Shown here: one piece after another, positions 43,801 through 58,300 of the stretch
How the letters are laid out: each line of letters opens with the position of its first letter
Numbering within the stretch: position 1 is the stretch's first letter
Source: Hofstenia miamia
Taxonomy: Eukaryota > Xenacoelomorpha > Acoela
Length of the DNA stretch: 64,000 bases
Assembly (NCBI GenBank): GCA_004352715.1
Contig: SCFE01000046.1
Span: 136,345-200,344, forward strand
Reading direction: 5' to 3'
Notes under the pieces: generated by a model
Databases searched by the model: none
What the model was told of the DNA's origin: nothing
Seen by the model: the letters and a program-made list of their open reading frames with translations, nothing else
Position numbers and translations under genes: made by a program

Positions 43801-46800
43801 CTGTATCTCTTAAAAACGTTATTAACATACAACTTTATAAATGTGCAAGTTCTAATTACCTCATTCTTAAATTTTTAGATAAGAATGTAGTTGCTTTATA
43901 CGTTCAACATCTAACAAATTTTTCAATGTAAGCAGGAGATGTTCTCTAAAATACATTGAAGATCGACGATTCTTATATGAATACTTCTGTAAAATATTTG
44001 TGTAGTAAACGTCTTTTAATGGACGTAAAATAAAACTGCATCTATACTAATTGTATTGTTTTGCAGTCCGTGAAACTTTTCTATCTAGAAAGTATTCTTG
44101 AATTGCAATCATTTAAAAAGCAACTAAGAATTATACTAAATTGGACGTATTTACATGTGGTATGCGATAACTCCAACATTATTTTGGAGACCGGATAATG
44201 TTTTCATGATAATAATAATATTGTGAAATTGTATCATTGCAAATTTTTTTTTTGAAAGAACATAAACAAACTTTCTATAACATCAACATATTTATACAGT
44301 AAATTCAATATTCAATAGTCTATCTGAACATCATATGAATCACTAAGATGCGTCCATCAAGCTTAGAACTTCACTAATGTGAAAATTTTTAAACATTTGT
44401 TACATTAATATGACGTTAAATATTAAATCGTAATTAGCAGTGTTCCAATTTAGGTCGCAACTTATATTGGGCAGTAAGAGAGACTGGAATATTCGTGTCA
44501 AAGATTGATGGCACAAACACAAAGATTTTGTATGCTGGGCAAGAAGAAAATAATGTTTGTCAACTCTACAATCCCACTTCGCTCACAATCACGCGATCGG
44601 GGTAATTAAACCATTTTTTTCATTAACTCAAATTCGCTAACATTTCATTAGATGAATGTGCTTCCAAATATCTTATTGGTAAACTATCTCTCTTAAAATT
44701 TTGTCTATTTGACGTCTATTTGCTATTTATATCAAAATCTCATTTTAAGAACTCAAAGCATACTATTAGTTTTAAACATTGACTTATTAAAACTGTGTAA
44801 TTGGAGCTATTCAACTATTTGGAATATTAATTTCCAACCAAAACCGGTCACATTTCGAACTACGAATTCGATATTGCATAGTGAAATTGTTCGAAATGCT
44901 TTGGTTTTTGTAGTTTGGTATATGTTGAATCCTGTTACGGAATAAATGTTGTATAAAACTAATTGTTTTTGCAGGGATTTAATTGGTCAAACCTTGATTT
45001 CGAAAAAGTACTTTATGTTATTGACAAGAAATATCATAATTTAGATGAAATTTGGGCTTTTGTCAGATTGCAAATATCTAGTCTAGTATTTATTTAGATA
45101 TTTGTATTACGTTGAAGACTGTAGTGGGCAGAACAGTATTGCTAAGATGTCTTTAAATGGAGACTTTCACAAATACATTATTGGCGACCCCACGAAAATT
45201 CACTCGTTGGCAATGAACGATAATAAACATCTTCTCTACTTCATGGCAAATGAGGTTAAAAATTTATTCTGTCAATACATGTGGAAGCCGCATTTTGAAT
45301 TCACCTTAAAAGATGGTTCAAATTTCATTGATTCAGAACTAGCCTCATTCTGGCATTGGGCTTTGATAAAATACCAGTTTAATATACTGTTTCAACATAA
45401 ACCAATATCTTATATTTTCCTTATTAGGCATTTCAAGTAGCTTTCTTACTTGTCTTGTAAACTCTGCTTATATACGTTTCAAATTATTTTTTGTGAGAAC
45501 GATGTTTATATAAGGCAAGAAGGTTTACTAAATGACTGATTTATTTAACTTTCTAGAACTTAAAGTGCAATTGAAAATATAACTCTTGCCAAAAATGCTT
45601 TATGCTTCCATCCATTAACAGTCATAGTAGGCAGTCTTGACTGTTGCTGCAGGAGTTAAGTTTATGTGAAAGACAGTAGTATACTCGATTTGTACGTAAT
45701 GTTGAAATTTTTCACATTTTAAAATTCTTTTATATTTTTGTACAATATTGGGCTTGATTTTTCAAATATTTAAATATTTTACTTAAAATTCAGAGCTTGG
45801 CATCCAAATTTTGAAATCCAATCTCATTATTTTGAATCAATTGTAGTTCTTGTTTAAATTAGTTTGCAAAAGTGTAGTTAATAATTGTATTATCATTTAT
45901 GAAAATCTGGTTTAATTTTAATAATGCAGTGATAACTCTTTTTAAGGGCAATATCTGCGCGCATAAGGTTTTTCATTAAAAAATTAATATCTGTCTACAA
46001 CTGCAGTTATACTAATGACAGCATGACACTTTTACAATCACTCGAATGTTGGGATAATTTTTTATTTGTTGGCATATTTCTCATCGTTGGGAACTGTGTT
46101 TACTCTTAGTTCAGTCTGTAGTAATTTACTCAAGAAATGATCGCTTTGATTGTTCTACTTTGGAAATCAACGCCACCTGAGAGTAATTCCACGACTACCA
46201 TCGAAATTTCCCACTTTAATTTAAATGATTTTCAACTGTCACTTACACTATAATTAAGCAAAGTTTATTTACATTTCATTCGATTATTTTATTCCAAGCA
46301 TTCATTGATATCAATTTGGTTTTTTAGATGATCATAAATTATGCACCTTTTAAGTGTACAAAAATTGAACCCACAGTTTTATAGTTATAGCAATTGGTTT
46401 GCAATTATTTTGCCAATGTGGACTTAAGGATTACAGTTAGTTGCAGACGCTGTCTTAGAAAATTTTGAACAGGCCAAGAGCGGTTCAAATTCTTTTTCCT
46501 AATCATATTTTGCAAAAGTGCAATGATTTTTGAGGTTCTTCACAAAACTTTAAACTTTATACAGTGCTCGGAATAAATCTCAGTACATTGACCTTGACAA
46601 ATTATTTTGGCAATTTTAAACGCTATGGCTTTGATGTTTAGCACTGGGCACATTTGATGAAAACTGGATTTCTGATTAAAAATTTAAGTGTAAATTTGAA
46701 TTCTCAGTGCCAAATTTGAGCCTAGTGCTAAAAATCGAAGTTATTGTGTTAATAAATGCAGAAATAATTTGTGAAGATATTTATTGCCGGCATTGTATTT

Positions 46801-49269
46801 ATACACATAAACATAAAACGTCTTTTCTTCAAGAAAAAATACATATTCTTTGAAAAATGGATATTTTATGAAAACCACTAAATATGTTTTTTATCACAAT
46901 ATTGTTAAAATAATTGCAATAAATATAGTGAAGAAGTTTATTTTAACACGTGGAAAAAACTATAATATATTTCTGGTTTACAAATATTTTGCTGAATTAT
47001 TTTTATCAAGAAAAAATGTAGTTGAGACATGAAATACCAAGCCATAGCTAGACATGAACGTTTTTCAGATTCAAATTTTTCAATACGACTATAGTGGCTT
47101 TTAAACCTAAGGTATACACATATTGCGTGCGAATTCAGAAAAGAATGGTCGCGTAAAAACAAAGGCTGCGGTACTTCAAATGTTCTGACGATATCTATAA
47201 ATTCAAATGGGAAAAAATCAGAAAACAGAAACCAAAATGTTGTTTACAGAATTTAATCAGTCATTTGCGAACGGCTCATCCCAATTACCGTCAGAAAATC
47301 ATTCGGCTTAATGTGGCTGTTTTTTTTACAACTGAAAATGATATTTTTAGTATGGAAGTATATACAGGTAGTTAGATTGGGTTGGCGAAGAAGGCTTACC
47401 CTTCAATTTTACCATGGACGAAATTTGAACGAGATTATATCATGGCGTTGCAGAGACTTGAAGTTAAAAGTGAGAATTCTCAAACGCTGTATTTGGTAGA
47501 AATGCAATGAAAAGCATTCAGAGTTACTTCGCACTATGGAATTACTTGGAAAACCTTTTCGAGGACATGAGAGATCCTCCAAATGTTAAGAACTCTCTTA
47601 AGCTAAAGAGTTCACAGCTAAATTTTCATGAATAAATGTTATTTTAATGATTGACGAAAGTTAAACATAATAATGGGAAATTCACGAACTATGTACACGT
47701 TTTGCTTCAATATGGTTTCAAATGTGCCTCGCCCAATTGACAAAGGTGACAAACTATTTCTTTTATTCGATAATAATTGCATTTCATGCGGAGATCATTT
47801 ATTATCAACTAATGAAGAACAGTCTTGCTTTTCCCCTGATCATTTTAATGTTTCCATACTTTTATCGTGGTGGGTTTTGCATTCCATCTGACTACAGTTT
47901 GGCATTGTCCACTTTTGTGTGTATTCTATATGAACAAATCTCCAGTAATCCTGACGCTAAACAACAGCTATTAAAATTGAGTAATGCCGCTGCCTCATTT
48001 AGAAGAGCCTTACTTACTTTCATAAAGAAAAACCAAATTCTCTGAAAATATGCAAATATACAAATTTCTATATTCTTCAAGTAAGACGATTATGAAATAT
48101 CTTTAAAAAAATTTATCACTGTAGTTGAAAAAAGTGCTTCTGAAGATTTGCCTTACCCCCGTCGCACACTGCCGTTAAGGTAACCTTAACTTAAGCCTTA
48201 ACGGCAGTGTGCGACGATATTTTTTAAGTTAAGGTTAAAATCGAGATGTACGTTCCCGTTAAGTTAAGGTTTATCTTAACGGCAGTGTGCGACGATCAAG
48301 AGGAGGTCGCACACTGCCGTTAAGTTAAGTGTTGTAAAAAATCTCATTATTGCAAAAAGACGACGTCTGCTTACTTTGAACGAATTGGAATCGACCCTAA
48401 GGTAAAAAGTGCGGAATATATTGTTGGCAAAATGTCTAATAACTGCCAGCCGGTTTTTACCGTTAAATTTGTAATTGAATTGGGCGAATTTAGAAAAACA
48501 TCAAAATATTGTATCTTGATTTAATGTTTTTGTTTTTACCTGTTTTTTGAAAAAAATAATTACAGTCAAACCTCGTGTTATCGAACGCTTCTGTTCTCGA
48601 ACAAATCGGTTTTCGACCAAAAAGTTCGAGAATTTTACGTTTCAGAACTCTAGCAAATTTCGGCTCTTGAACAAACCGAAAGAAGCCAAGCCTACCGAAC
48701 GCGGCCGAGGGAACTCGAACGCTAAGAACGCTTCCTCCATAGCGCATTTGCAATCAAAGTTCATTCCGAGCAGACGTGTTTGTTCTTATTTACGTAAATC
48801 CAACTTATTTTATCTTTGCATCGTGTATTAGCCCCTATTCGTAGGTCCAAAGAAAAATCGTTTCAATTTTCGAACAGCCTTCTCTAATAGATTATGTTCG
48901 AAAACCGAGGTTTGACTGTATTTTGATTTAATCCATATAGTTTAGAGGTTTTGACTTAGATTTTGCCCGAATGTTCAGTAATTATTCAATATTTTATTGT
49001 TCAATTTTTTGACCTTTCCTCTAGGTTGTACATAGTGTCTATGGTTATTAAATTTAGATTGATATGGTCACTTTGGTTGTTGATTAACAAATTTCAATTA
49101 CGAATATGAAACTCTGATATGGTTTAACAGGCAATAAGCACACGAGTTAAAAATTGAATTTATGCTATTGTATAACTTTAACTCCAATATGTTCGTATAT
49201 AAACGGAGGCTTCGGAATCATGTACATAATTTTTTTAATCGTGTAAATTATTTTGCCATTCTACATATA

Positions 49270-49302
<33 letters not shown>

Positions 49303-52300
49303 CGTTCTAAATCTACAGGCCATGTAGACGAAACATGAGTTAAATTATTGTAGGCTGGTTTACATTAAACAATGTTTTCAAATTATTAATAGATCAACAA
49401 AAATACAAACATTTAATGAGAAAACTTAGCTAATTTAGCAGGAGTACCACAGTTAATGGAAGAACGCAGCTTACAAAAATTGTTTAAAAATATGTTTACA
49501 AGTCTTATCAAAGCAGACTGAGAGCAGTTACAACTGTTAAATCCATTAATAAATTTAAAACAATTTACAATATGATTTCTACAGTGTGTAATATTCCGAT
49601 GAATTTTAAAAAAAGAATAACATCGAACAACATATTCAAAAAATGTATTCGAAGGATGATGTAAGCCACCTCTGGAAATCATTTCCTGATATGTTCTGGA
49701 CGGATTGTCGTCTGCTGCACAAGCAAGTTCTTTATGCTTTGAGACAATAAATCCAGAAACAATATTCTTCAGTTGACAGGTTTTCCAAGCCATTGGATGA
49801 TTGATATAGAGCGCACATGGAAATGAATGACGAAAATTTATTTCTCGCGGAACAATATCAAGCCTAAAAAAGACAATACAAAGAAATAAATATTTATAAT
49901 ATGAATTACATAAAATATGCGTCACTTAATATATTTACAATTTATGTATTTATATATGGAAAAATATGTAAACCTTACCTAGTACACAGCTGCGCCATAT
50001 CCAACCGGTGAGTCTCAAAAACTTCTTGACATGAAATGTAAAAACAATCGCCTGCAGTCTGGCGAAAATGCACAAAATGAGACTCAATATAGAAACCAAG
50101 TGTAACATAATTATGCCTAAAAGCCTTGTCAGTTGTAAGAAGAGTGTTCGACATTTCCATAAACCACATGATGTATGAAATAGAGGGTATGCTGTATCAG
50201 CAGTTAAAGAACGAATTCTGCAAGATTTCACAGTCATAAAAAGAGGTAATTTCGCCATTTAATCTAAAATGTGAAATTGATGGGATTCTAAAGCTTCTTT
50301 AGTTGAATCGCGTTTAATGTTTGGAGCAGTAATGGTCTGAACATTAACAACATTCCACCACTGAGAAATTTCAGTATTGCAGGAAAGTGAAGCTATAGTT
50401 TTTTCATTAAATCCTTTCAAAACAAGTTTGACATTTTGTCTTTCAATCAAAGTAGGAAAAACTGATTTAAAAGTTAAAGTTGAAAGTCGAACTAACAAGT
50501 TTCCTCACTTTTGTATAATGCAATTTAATCTGCCCAATCTGCTACAAATACTTCTCCGTCGTGTAAGAAACTAAGCTGCTTAGATTAGAAAACTACTATC
50601 AGATTGATTTAAACATTTCGATGTGATTTGTTGAAGTGTTACAGATGGAAAGCTGAGGTACTGTCGAAGTGTTGAGTAGAGAGATCTTGATTTCGTCATC
50701 CATGTAAAAGCAATCGAAATTATTTCTAGAGAATATAATTTGGCGTTGCTTCGTTTATTAAGCATTTCAAGTTGCAAGATGATAAAACTTTCTTCAACTG
50801 CGTCATCATCATTAATAGGATTTTCGCCTTTAACACGACGAATTACTTCATTTAATTGAGACCAGAAACGTATGCGCTATTCCTAAATTCGCATTAAAAA
50901 TAATATATATATATATATATATATTTATAAAAATTTCTGCTCTATAAAATTGTTACTACACGAAATGGTCATTCTATTAAACAAAGTGAAAAAGACTAAT
51001 TTAACTTATATTCTAAAAACTTTACATTTTAAAACAATATTTGCGCTTGTAGCGTGAATGAAACCTTGTTGTTTTAACCAATGAAGTCACTGGTTTCATC
51101 TAAACAAATTGTTTTTATTAAACACGGGCGTATGTTATTGAAGTACTCAATTACAATACAATGGTCATCTGAATGGCATACTAATTTCCACTGTTTGTTT
51201 ATGCGAATTTATTAATGCTTATACAAATTCTATTTAAATATTGTCAAATCACTCATCAAAAAACCTTAACTTAACGAAACCGTCTCACACTGCCGTTGCG
51301 GTTAGCCTTAACCTAAGAAATTACGTCTCACACTGCCGTTAAAGCTTAAGTTAAGGTTACCTTAACGGCAGTGTGCGACGGGGGTTGTCAAATAAAAACT
51401 GCTATTCTAAAATTATTTTAAAGAAGAAATTATATTTTCTGAATTATTGCAATAATTGCAATTCTTTATTACCGATTATTAAAATTTAAATAATTTATTT
51501 TAGCTTTCAAATTATTTGCAATATCATTTTTCCAGCCCCTGGTTTGTTTCAATAACTGAATGATTTCATTGATTCAATTCAATCGTGACAAGATTATTTT
51601 GATGAACAATTGTATTCTTAAATGAAATATTTTTTGCCATAAACTTTTTGAAACGGTTTCGAAATAATCTCAGCTTCACGTTTTCTACAATATTGATATC
51701 TAATCGTAGTTAAGTGCGCAGACGGTTGCAAGTTGTCTGGACGCAAATGTTAGTCTTTGTTGAACCGTGTTATTTAACGGTCGAGTTAATTTGTTATAAA
51801 GCATAGTATGTGCCTGTCTGTGTTTCGCTTCTTTGATTAAAGTAAAAATTTGCAAAGGGGACATTTCCATCCTCAATGAAAATATCTTCAAATATTGTGT
51901 TAACTTTTTATTTTATTCATTATTATCATCAGAACTCTATCAAAAAATTATTATTGACTTATTCAGAAGAATCTTAGCCATCACAATATTAAAGCCATAG
52001 CGCTTCCGCAACTTTTATAGATATTTTGCTAGATCTTGTTTTTATCATCTGCGGATTTCCCACTAATTGTTTTATAGAAATTCTGGTCGTTTGGGACTCT
52101 TTCAAGGTTGACCAATGTAGAAAGAAGCAGTTGAATATTGGTTTACAACCTTCACTTTAAATGAATCGAGATGTCATTATCTATGCTATTACTTAGTTTC
52201 TTAACAGAATCTGACATTCTCAATGTATTGTTATTAAGTGCATAATTTCGTAAATGCAGATTATTCCAGAAGCAACAAGAACACAATTTCAATCTAGAAA

Positions 52301-55300
52301 ACTAAAAGTCCAATTTCTGACATCGGCTTCGCCTTAAAATATTACCGTTTAAAATTTATTCTTCAAAAAATGAATATAATAAATTTACTTTCAGGAATTT
52401 TGTTCATAATGCTTATAAATTCAAAAAGACAATTCAACAATTCTATATTGTTGAAACTTTTGTTGCTAATATGGTGTTTTCATCAATGGTCTGAAAATTT
52501 AAGTTTTGGTCGTTCTACCTTCTACGTTTTGTTATTAATTTTCTCATATTTAGATTATATATCAAGCTCCATTCTCTGAACGTGATTCTAAACGTGAAGT
52601 TCTTAAATTGGATTTACATCATCGTATCAGCGATACGCTAGTTCTGTACAAGGACTCCATATTTTGGGCCGATGGGAAAGATATTAAATCTGTACCACGG
52701 AGTGATGAGAAGCCAATTCTCATGACGCAAGTCTCTTTCTTTGTCAAACAAACTATTTTCAGAGCCATACCGAACAATGGTAGGAATTTGATGTTTAGCT
52801 ATCACATATGTAAGTACCATATATGTACTGCTTAAATTGGGTATCTAAAATAGGGTTCTATGGCTTATAATTTTTGGTGCCATTGATTGTGGTCCCAGTC
52901 ACGTGAAATGTTCTGGTCACATGTAGTACTATTTTGGCAGAAAATGCCAAAAATTGAGTAATATTCGAAACTTCGTTATCCTATTTTCTTCATTTATGGT
53001 TCCATTTCAGTTTAGTCCCAGTTACTATGAAATATTTTCCCCAGGTCCCAGTCCCATGGGGCTGGAAGCAGTAAGTCCCATAGGATTGAATAGTTCTGCA
53101 ATACCGTAGTTTACGTTACGACTGATCTGTCTTAATGTGATGTTCAGTTGGCTGTTTTATATTTCTTAAAAGCATTAAGTCATATTGTCCAATACTTTAA
53201 TGGATATTTAAAATTATCACAAATATGAAGTGTGTTTTTCCAAGATTTTCTAAATTTTAAAGTTACCTGATTTTAAGACTAAACAGCCAATAATTTCTTT
53301 AGCGCGTCGTCGGTCTTCATTCTGCTCGCATTTGTCACTTCGTGACGGTGAAACTAAGATTTCATGTGCATGTCCTACAGGTATCGCTTTGAGGAAAACA
53401 GACCCTTCTCAATGTGAGGATTCTCCTAAGGAATTTTTTTCTTTCCCGAATTCTCAAGTTCCCATGAATATTGACAAGGGTGTGCGACGCAGTTATACCT
53501 TCCAACCGTTTCAAAATCATCAATTCAAGTCAACAGATTTCTCTTACGAAGGCAAAAGGCTTTTCTTCTCCGATTTGTATTCCATCATGTAATTGAACGT
53601 CGTAGCGTATATTTAATGTGATGCTAATTTTTAGATCTACTGATTTCAATGGGGAAAATGCGCACTATCTTATTTCTAGTGAAGAGTACCGTCAAACTTT
53701 TCCGAAGGGTGCCATTGTGAAAATTGCTGTCGATTGGTCAGCAGGGAATATTTTTTGGACAGACTCAAGTCTAAAAAAGATATTTGTCATGCGAATCAAG
53801 AAGCCCAAGATTAATCCCTTAATCAGTGAGGGGCTTTTTGAACCATGTGCAATCGCTGTAAATCCAGAGAAAAGGTAAGATATTGTAAAATCAAAAATCA
53901 TTCAAATTGTTGATGTTTGTGTATAAATTCGTCCATTTTCTAAACAATTCATCACTCAATATCTCAGACTGCTTTAGGTATGTTTTTTGGTCCGATCTGA
54001 GTACTGGCACCATTGAGCGAGCATACATGGATGGAAAACATCGAACGAAAATAGCAGAAAACTATTTCGGTGTGAAATCCATTGCCATAGATTACCATGA
54101 AAACCGACTTTATTTCACCAGTGAGAATTCCATTTTCATTTCTGACCTCAATGGCAAGGATATCCAAACTGTCGTTAAATTACACAATCCTCCATTTGGC
54201 ATAACCATCGTAAGATTTTTTCAATTGAATCAATTCGGTTCTTGATCAAGTTAGATTGCAGTTTGAAACAGACTTTTTGAATTTTAATCCAAAGTAATTG
54301 CAACATGCAATTTATTTTGAATTTACTCGTGTACTGGTTTTTTAAATTAGTATTTCCGTTTTAGAACCATAAGTTTGCTTCATACTCGATATTTTCTATT
54401 ATTTTATAACTTCAATTGTTCCGTCAACGGTGTTTAATTGATGATTACTAAAACTGCTGACTCACAATTACGTTTTCTGCATACGAGGTCATTCTGCTGT
54501 CAATTTTACTGCCAGTGAAACGGGAACTAACAGTAATTAAGTACAGTACATTTTCTAGTCCCACGATCTCTTTTTTCCTGAAATATAATTTATTTTGCTT
54601 TAAATTTCCTTTCGTTTTGCATTAGTAATCGGTAATTGTTGTTAGATAAACACGAAATATATTTAAAAATGTTCAGCCGCAAATGCCTTTAATAATGGTG
54701 AGACGGTGTGATAGGTTTGATTTGTATTAATTTTTTTCAACCGTTAAACATACGAAGGTATGCAAAGCACTATTCACTTTTACTACTCGTGAGATCCCAG
54801 CTTACGATAAGGATTCTCTTCGACAAATTTCATTCATGAAAAACATGTTTTTAAAAGTGTTTTGGTATCAGATATGTTTGATATCTTCGATTGTGACGAC
54901 TCCAGTGATTGCTAAAACACTGCGCGTTTGCTTATCAGTAATTTATAAAATTTATCTTTTTATTTAAAAAGCAACTGAAGCAATGCTGAGTATTCTCAAA
55001 AATTTATAATTTTAATGTGAATCCTCTTAAGGCATAAAGGTTTTTTATATTTTTGCCATTCTATGATCAAGATATGCATTTACTGCTTTTAGATGAATAA
55101 ACATATTTTTTACATCGCGGACTCTAGTTTCAAAAGCATCAGAAAAACTAGCCGCCAGACATTGACATCCAACTATTTCACCATAGTGGGCGGGCAGTTT
55201 TTGCGAACTCTGACGGATGTACGCTATGTTGCAGATGACGTTCAATTAGGTAAGTAGTTCTTTAAGATGACCATTTAATCCTGAAAAGCTACGGAATGTA

Positions 55301-58300
55301 GGATTTTTATTTTTAGAAACCAATATATTTCCTTAACAGTTCGTCGTCGTTTACATTTTTATTAGTTGGAAGATGTTTGAGGTGCATTTTGCACCCGAAG
55401 ATTTTTTCACATTTCATTGTTACTATTATAAATGCCCCCAAACTGTCGAAATATATGAATACCTAAGAACCTACAAATAAATATATTCAAAAAACTCTCT
55501 TTCATATATATTAATCATTTTTGGCACTCCTTTTATAGAATCTTAAGTCCTTGTGGGGTGCAAATGTACCCCAAATGATGACGAACTTTTAAAGACAATA
55601 TTGAATGTCTTAGATTCAGGAGATAGAATCCACAGATAATGAACCAAACTACAGAGCTTTTTTTGCAATTTTTCACACAACTTGAAGAATCTAATCATTA
55701 GATTTAACCTTCCTGTTTCCTTAGTTGGCAATGATATGATTGCTCGATAATATAAAATATCGGTTTTACAGTATATTTCGAAAAGGGAATTCAGTATATA
55801 ATGTATTTATGGACTAAATCGGTCAGAATTTCAAAGGCAAGTTTATATATGTGATGACGTTTTCACATGATCGAAATGTTTTTCCGTTGTGTAATATAAT
55901 TTAATAATATGTAATAAGATATAATATCAAAAACAATATAATATCGTTATATATATTATAATAGTTATATAGAAAAAATACAATCATAATTTATTCTAAG
56001 AATATTATTATATACCTTTTAATTAATACTTGCCCAATTAAGCCTGTTAGCTATTTAAATGTAGGATACGGATTTTAAAGTTTTATGTTATTACTAATTG
56101 TTATTTCTTATTAATTTCACTTGAATTATTTTTATGGTTAGGTTAGGTTTGTTTATTTACATTTTTAACTTTTTATTCGTCATGAATTTCAAAATTTAGA
56201 AAATCTGTAAATATTTAGGTCAGTCAGTGTGCATCGAGTCTAAGTGTTCATTTCTGTGCCTACCAAATAAAAAGGGCTACGGATGTGCTTGTCCTCCACA
56301 GGAAGACTGCAAGGATGGAACGACAACTGTAGAGATTCCATCAAAAGTTCAAAGTAGTAACCAACATGTAAGTGATAAAGGACTCTCTTCCAAACCAACG
56401 AAAAAAGCGGTTACTACTATCAACTGTGGTCCTCAATCTAACTGTTTCAACAGCTCAAATAGTTAGTTTTATTATTCATATTATTTTAATTATTTTGTTA
56501 GTATTTTAGTTTCATCAATATTAAATTATTTTTGTGTGTGTGTTAAGAAAAACTATGCCATGCTGCCATCTGTCGGCGGAAAGGGGTTCCTTCTTATTTT
56601 TCGTGATTTTGCATCATGCAAGTGACGGGGTGGGGACTTCAAGATTCAAGATTCGATAACAATATTTTGTACTAACCTTTTTTCAAAAAAAACTTTCTTT
56701 GCTTTTTTTCATCTTTTTCACGTTTTAGGTGTTAATAGTACCCCAGTAACAAATTTGTCTTCCGATTATTGATTCAAATGTTGAACGAGTCAGACGAAAT
56801 TTAAGCCCATTCGGAATTAATTTTGTTTGTTTTTCAACATTGTGTTTTTCACTTGGTGTTTTCTTCCTTTGGGAGTTATCTCAAAAATCGTGCCGTCACA
56901 CTAGAAGTTCCCATTTAGAAACGTCATGAGTTGATGAGGTAGGGAGGGAGGTTTTCCAAAAGGAAAATTTGACTTGAAGTAATCATTGAATACTTCCTTA
57001 ACATAACGTGGTACATTTTAGTAGGCGTACCTTACATTTCCCCTTAGAGGCGCTTGCAATTAAAAACTCTAGTTTGTACTAAAATGTTTTTTGCGGAGTT
57101 TGTACTAAGGAACCTGAATCTAATACGTCTGTATTTTAGCATATGGTTTGTATTGCTTCATTAGATATATACTTTCCTGTCGAAAATTCTTGCCCCATCA
57201 TCAATATCTTGAAACATTAAATTTCTCGTTGTTTCTAGATGTTCTTCATACGTTGATTATAATTGATGTGTGTGTCGGGGCAAGAGTTTGATCGACTGTG
57301 TATGCTAGCCAGTAACTAAAGAATGCCAGTCTTTACCAGAGATGATAAATGAACTTTATAGAATTGATAAACTGCACGTTTTGCACGAAACAAGTTGAAT
57401 TCTTCACTTTTCATAGAAAATATTGCGTTCATGTAACTGTATGATGCGATGGTAAGGACGCGGAAAATAGTTTCCGACACTGTTGCCAGTGCATGTATGT
57501 TTATCCCTATGAAACAGCTAATTATTCAATTAACTTCAACTGTTTGCTTATCATTTTCATCGCTCACGCTATGTTTTCGTTCAATCTAATGTCGTGGTTG
57601 GATTCAGCCATTTCAATCACGTTATATGTGAAAGACCGATAATTTTTTTTTATTATTTTACTGCTAATTTTACTCGAAATTTTTATTGGATTTTAGAAAT
57701 TTTTAAAGATTAAAAAATTTTAAGTGTGTTGTCGTTTTATTTATTAGAACTTTTTTCAAAATCGGTTTCTCGCATTTTTATAATAATAATTAGTTCAATG
57801 TGTAGCAATAAAATCGGTTATTGGGAAAAGTTAAAATTCCACTAGGTTTACTGCTAACTGCAATATAGAAAGTTTTACATCACACAACAATATTAAGATT
57901 TTAAACTAATAGAACGAAGTATTTTGTCCAAAACTTGGTCATCTTTTGATGTTTCATCAAATTCGTTTTGAATGTCATACTGGTTATTAGTATCATATAT
58001 CATCAGTTTTTGGATGTTTTTTAATGTCTGTACTTGCTTTGCACACTATGCATAACTAAGTCTCGATGTACTGTTCTGTTACTATGTAGTTCTATCACAT
58101 TTTTTTAGGTAGTGATAACGTGAGCTTTATTGCAGTAGTGATTGGAGTAATCGTCATGTTGGTCGCCATTTTATTAATTGTAGTCTTCTTTCTACTGTAC
58201 AGGTTAGTGCCAATTTTTGTCACATTTGTAATTTATATTTTTGATTTGGAATTAGATGCATATATCGCGAATTTGTACATTAAAAATCTTATCTATGGTT

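Larger units (their letters stand above)
48155..51385 (-). mobile_element. P-like DNA transposon with perfect TIRs (internally deleted)
   Basis: The ends form a perfect inverted repeat of about 42 bp starting ACCCCCGTCGCACACTGCCG (48155-48196 and 51344-51385). Further direct and inverted copies of CGCACACTGCCGTTAAG lie inside each end. The minus strand carries P-family traces. RSLYSTLRQYLSFPSVTLQQ is at about 50680-50620, NVKLVLKGFNEKTIASL is near 50430, and a C-terminal exon at 49865-49413 has SRGGLHHPSN. A GT-AG intron (49976 to about 49867, acceptor TTTTTTAG) separates that exon from the one before it. The central catalytic stretch is missing, so the copy is non-autonomous. I did not find a convincing target-site duplication. 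Confidence 0.7.
45255..52553. other. Intron 16 (7.3 kb), transposon cluster
   Basis: Holds a zinc-finger-like relic (47190-47350), a P-like C-terminal scrap (47673-48045), a TIR-bounded P-like element (48155-51385) with a nested pogo-like MITE (48563-48918), and two (AT)n runs. A possible Tc1-like end, CAGTGCTCGGAATAAATC, lies near 46562. The remaining sequence is AT-rich and unassigned. Confidence 0.7.

Noticed and set aside
45255-45440. Extension of exon 16 past the weak GTTAAA donor
   Set aside because: Read-through lacks the expected blade continuation, whereas joining at 45254 to 52554 restores blade 5 and keeps phase 0.
48490-48831. Open frames on both strands at 48490-48831
   Set aside because: They fall inside the pogo-like MITE and reflect its inverted, repetitive sequence, not protein.
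55370-55570. piggyBac-like words GGTGCATTTTGCACC and GGGGTGCAAATGTACCCC
   Set aside because: Short palindromes only. No TTAA target sites or paired ends could be fixed.
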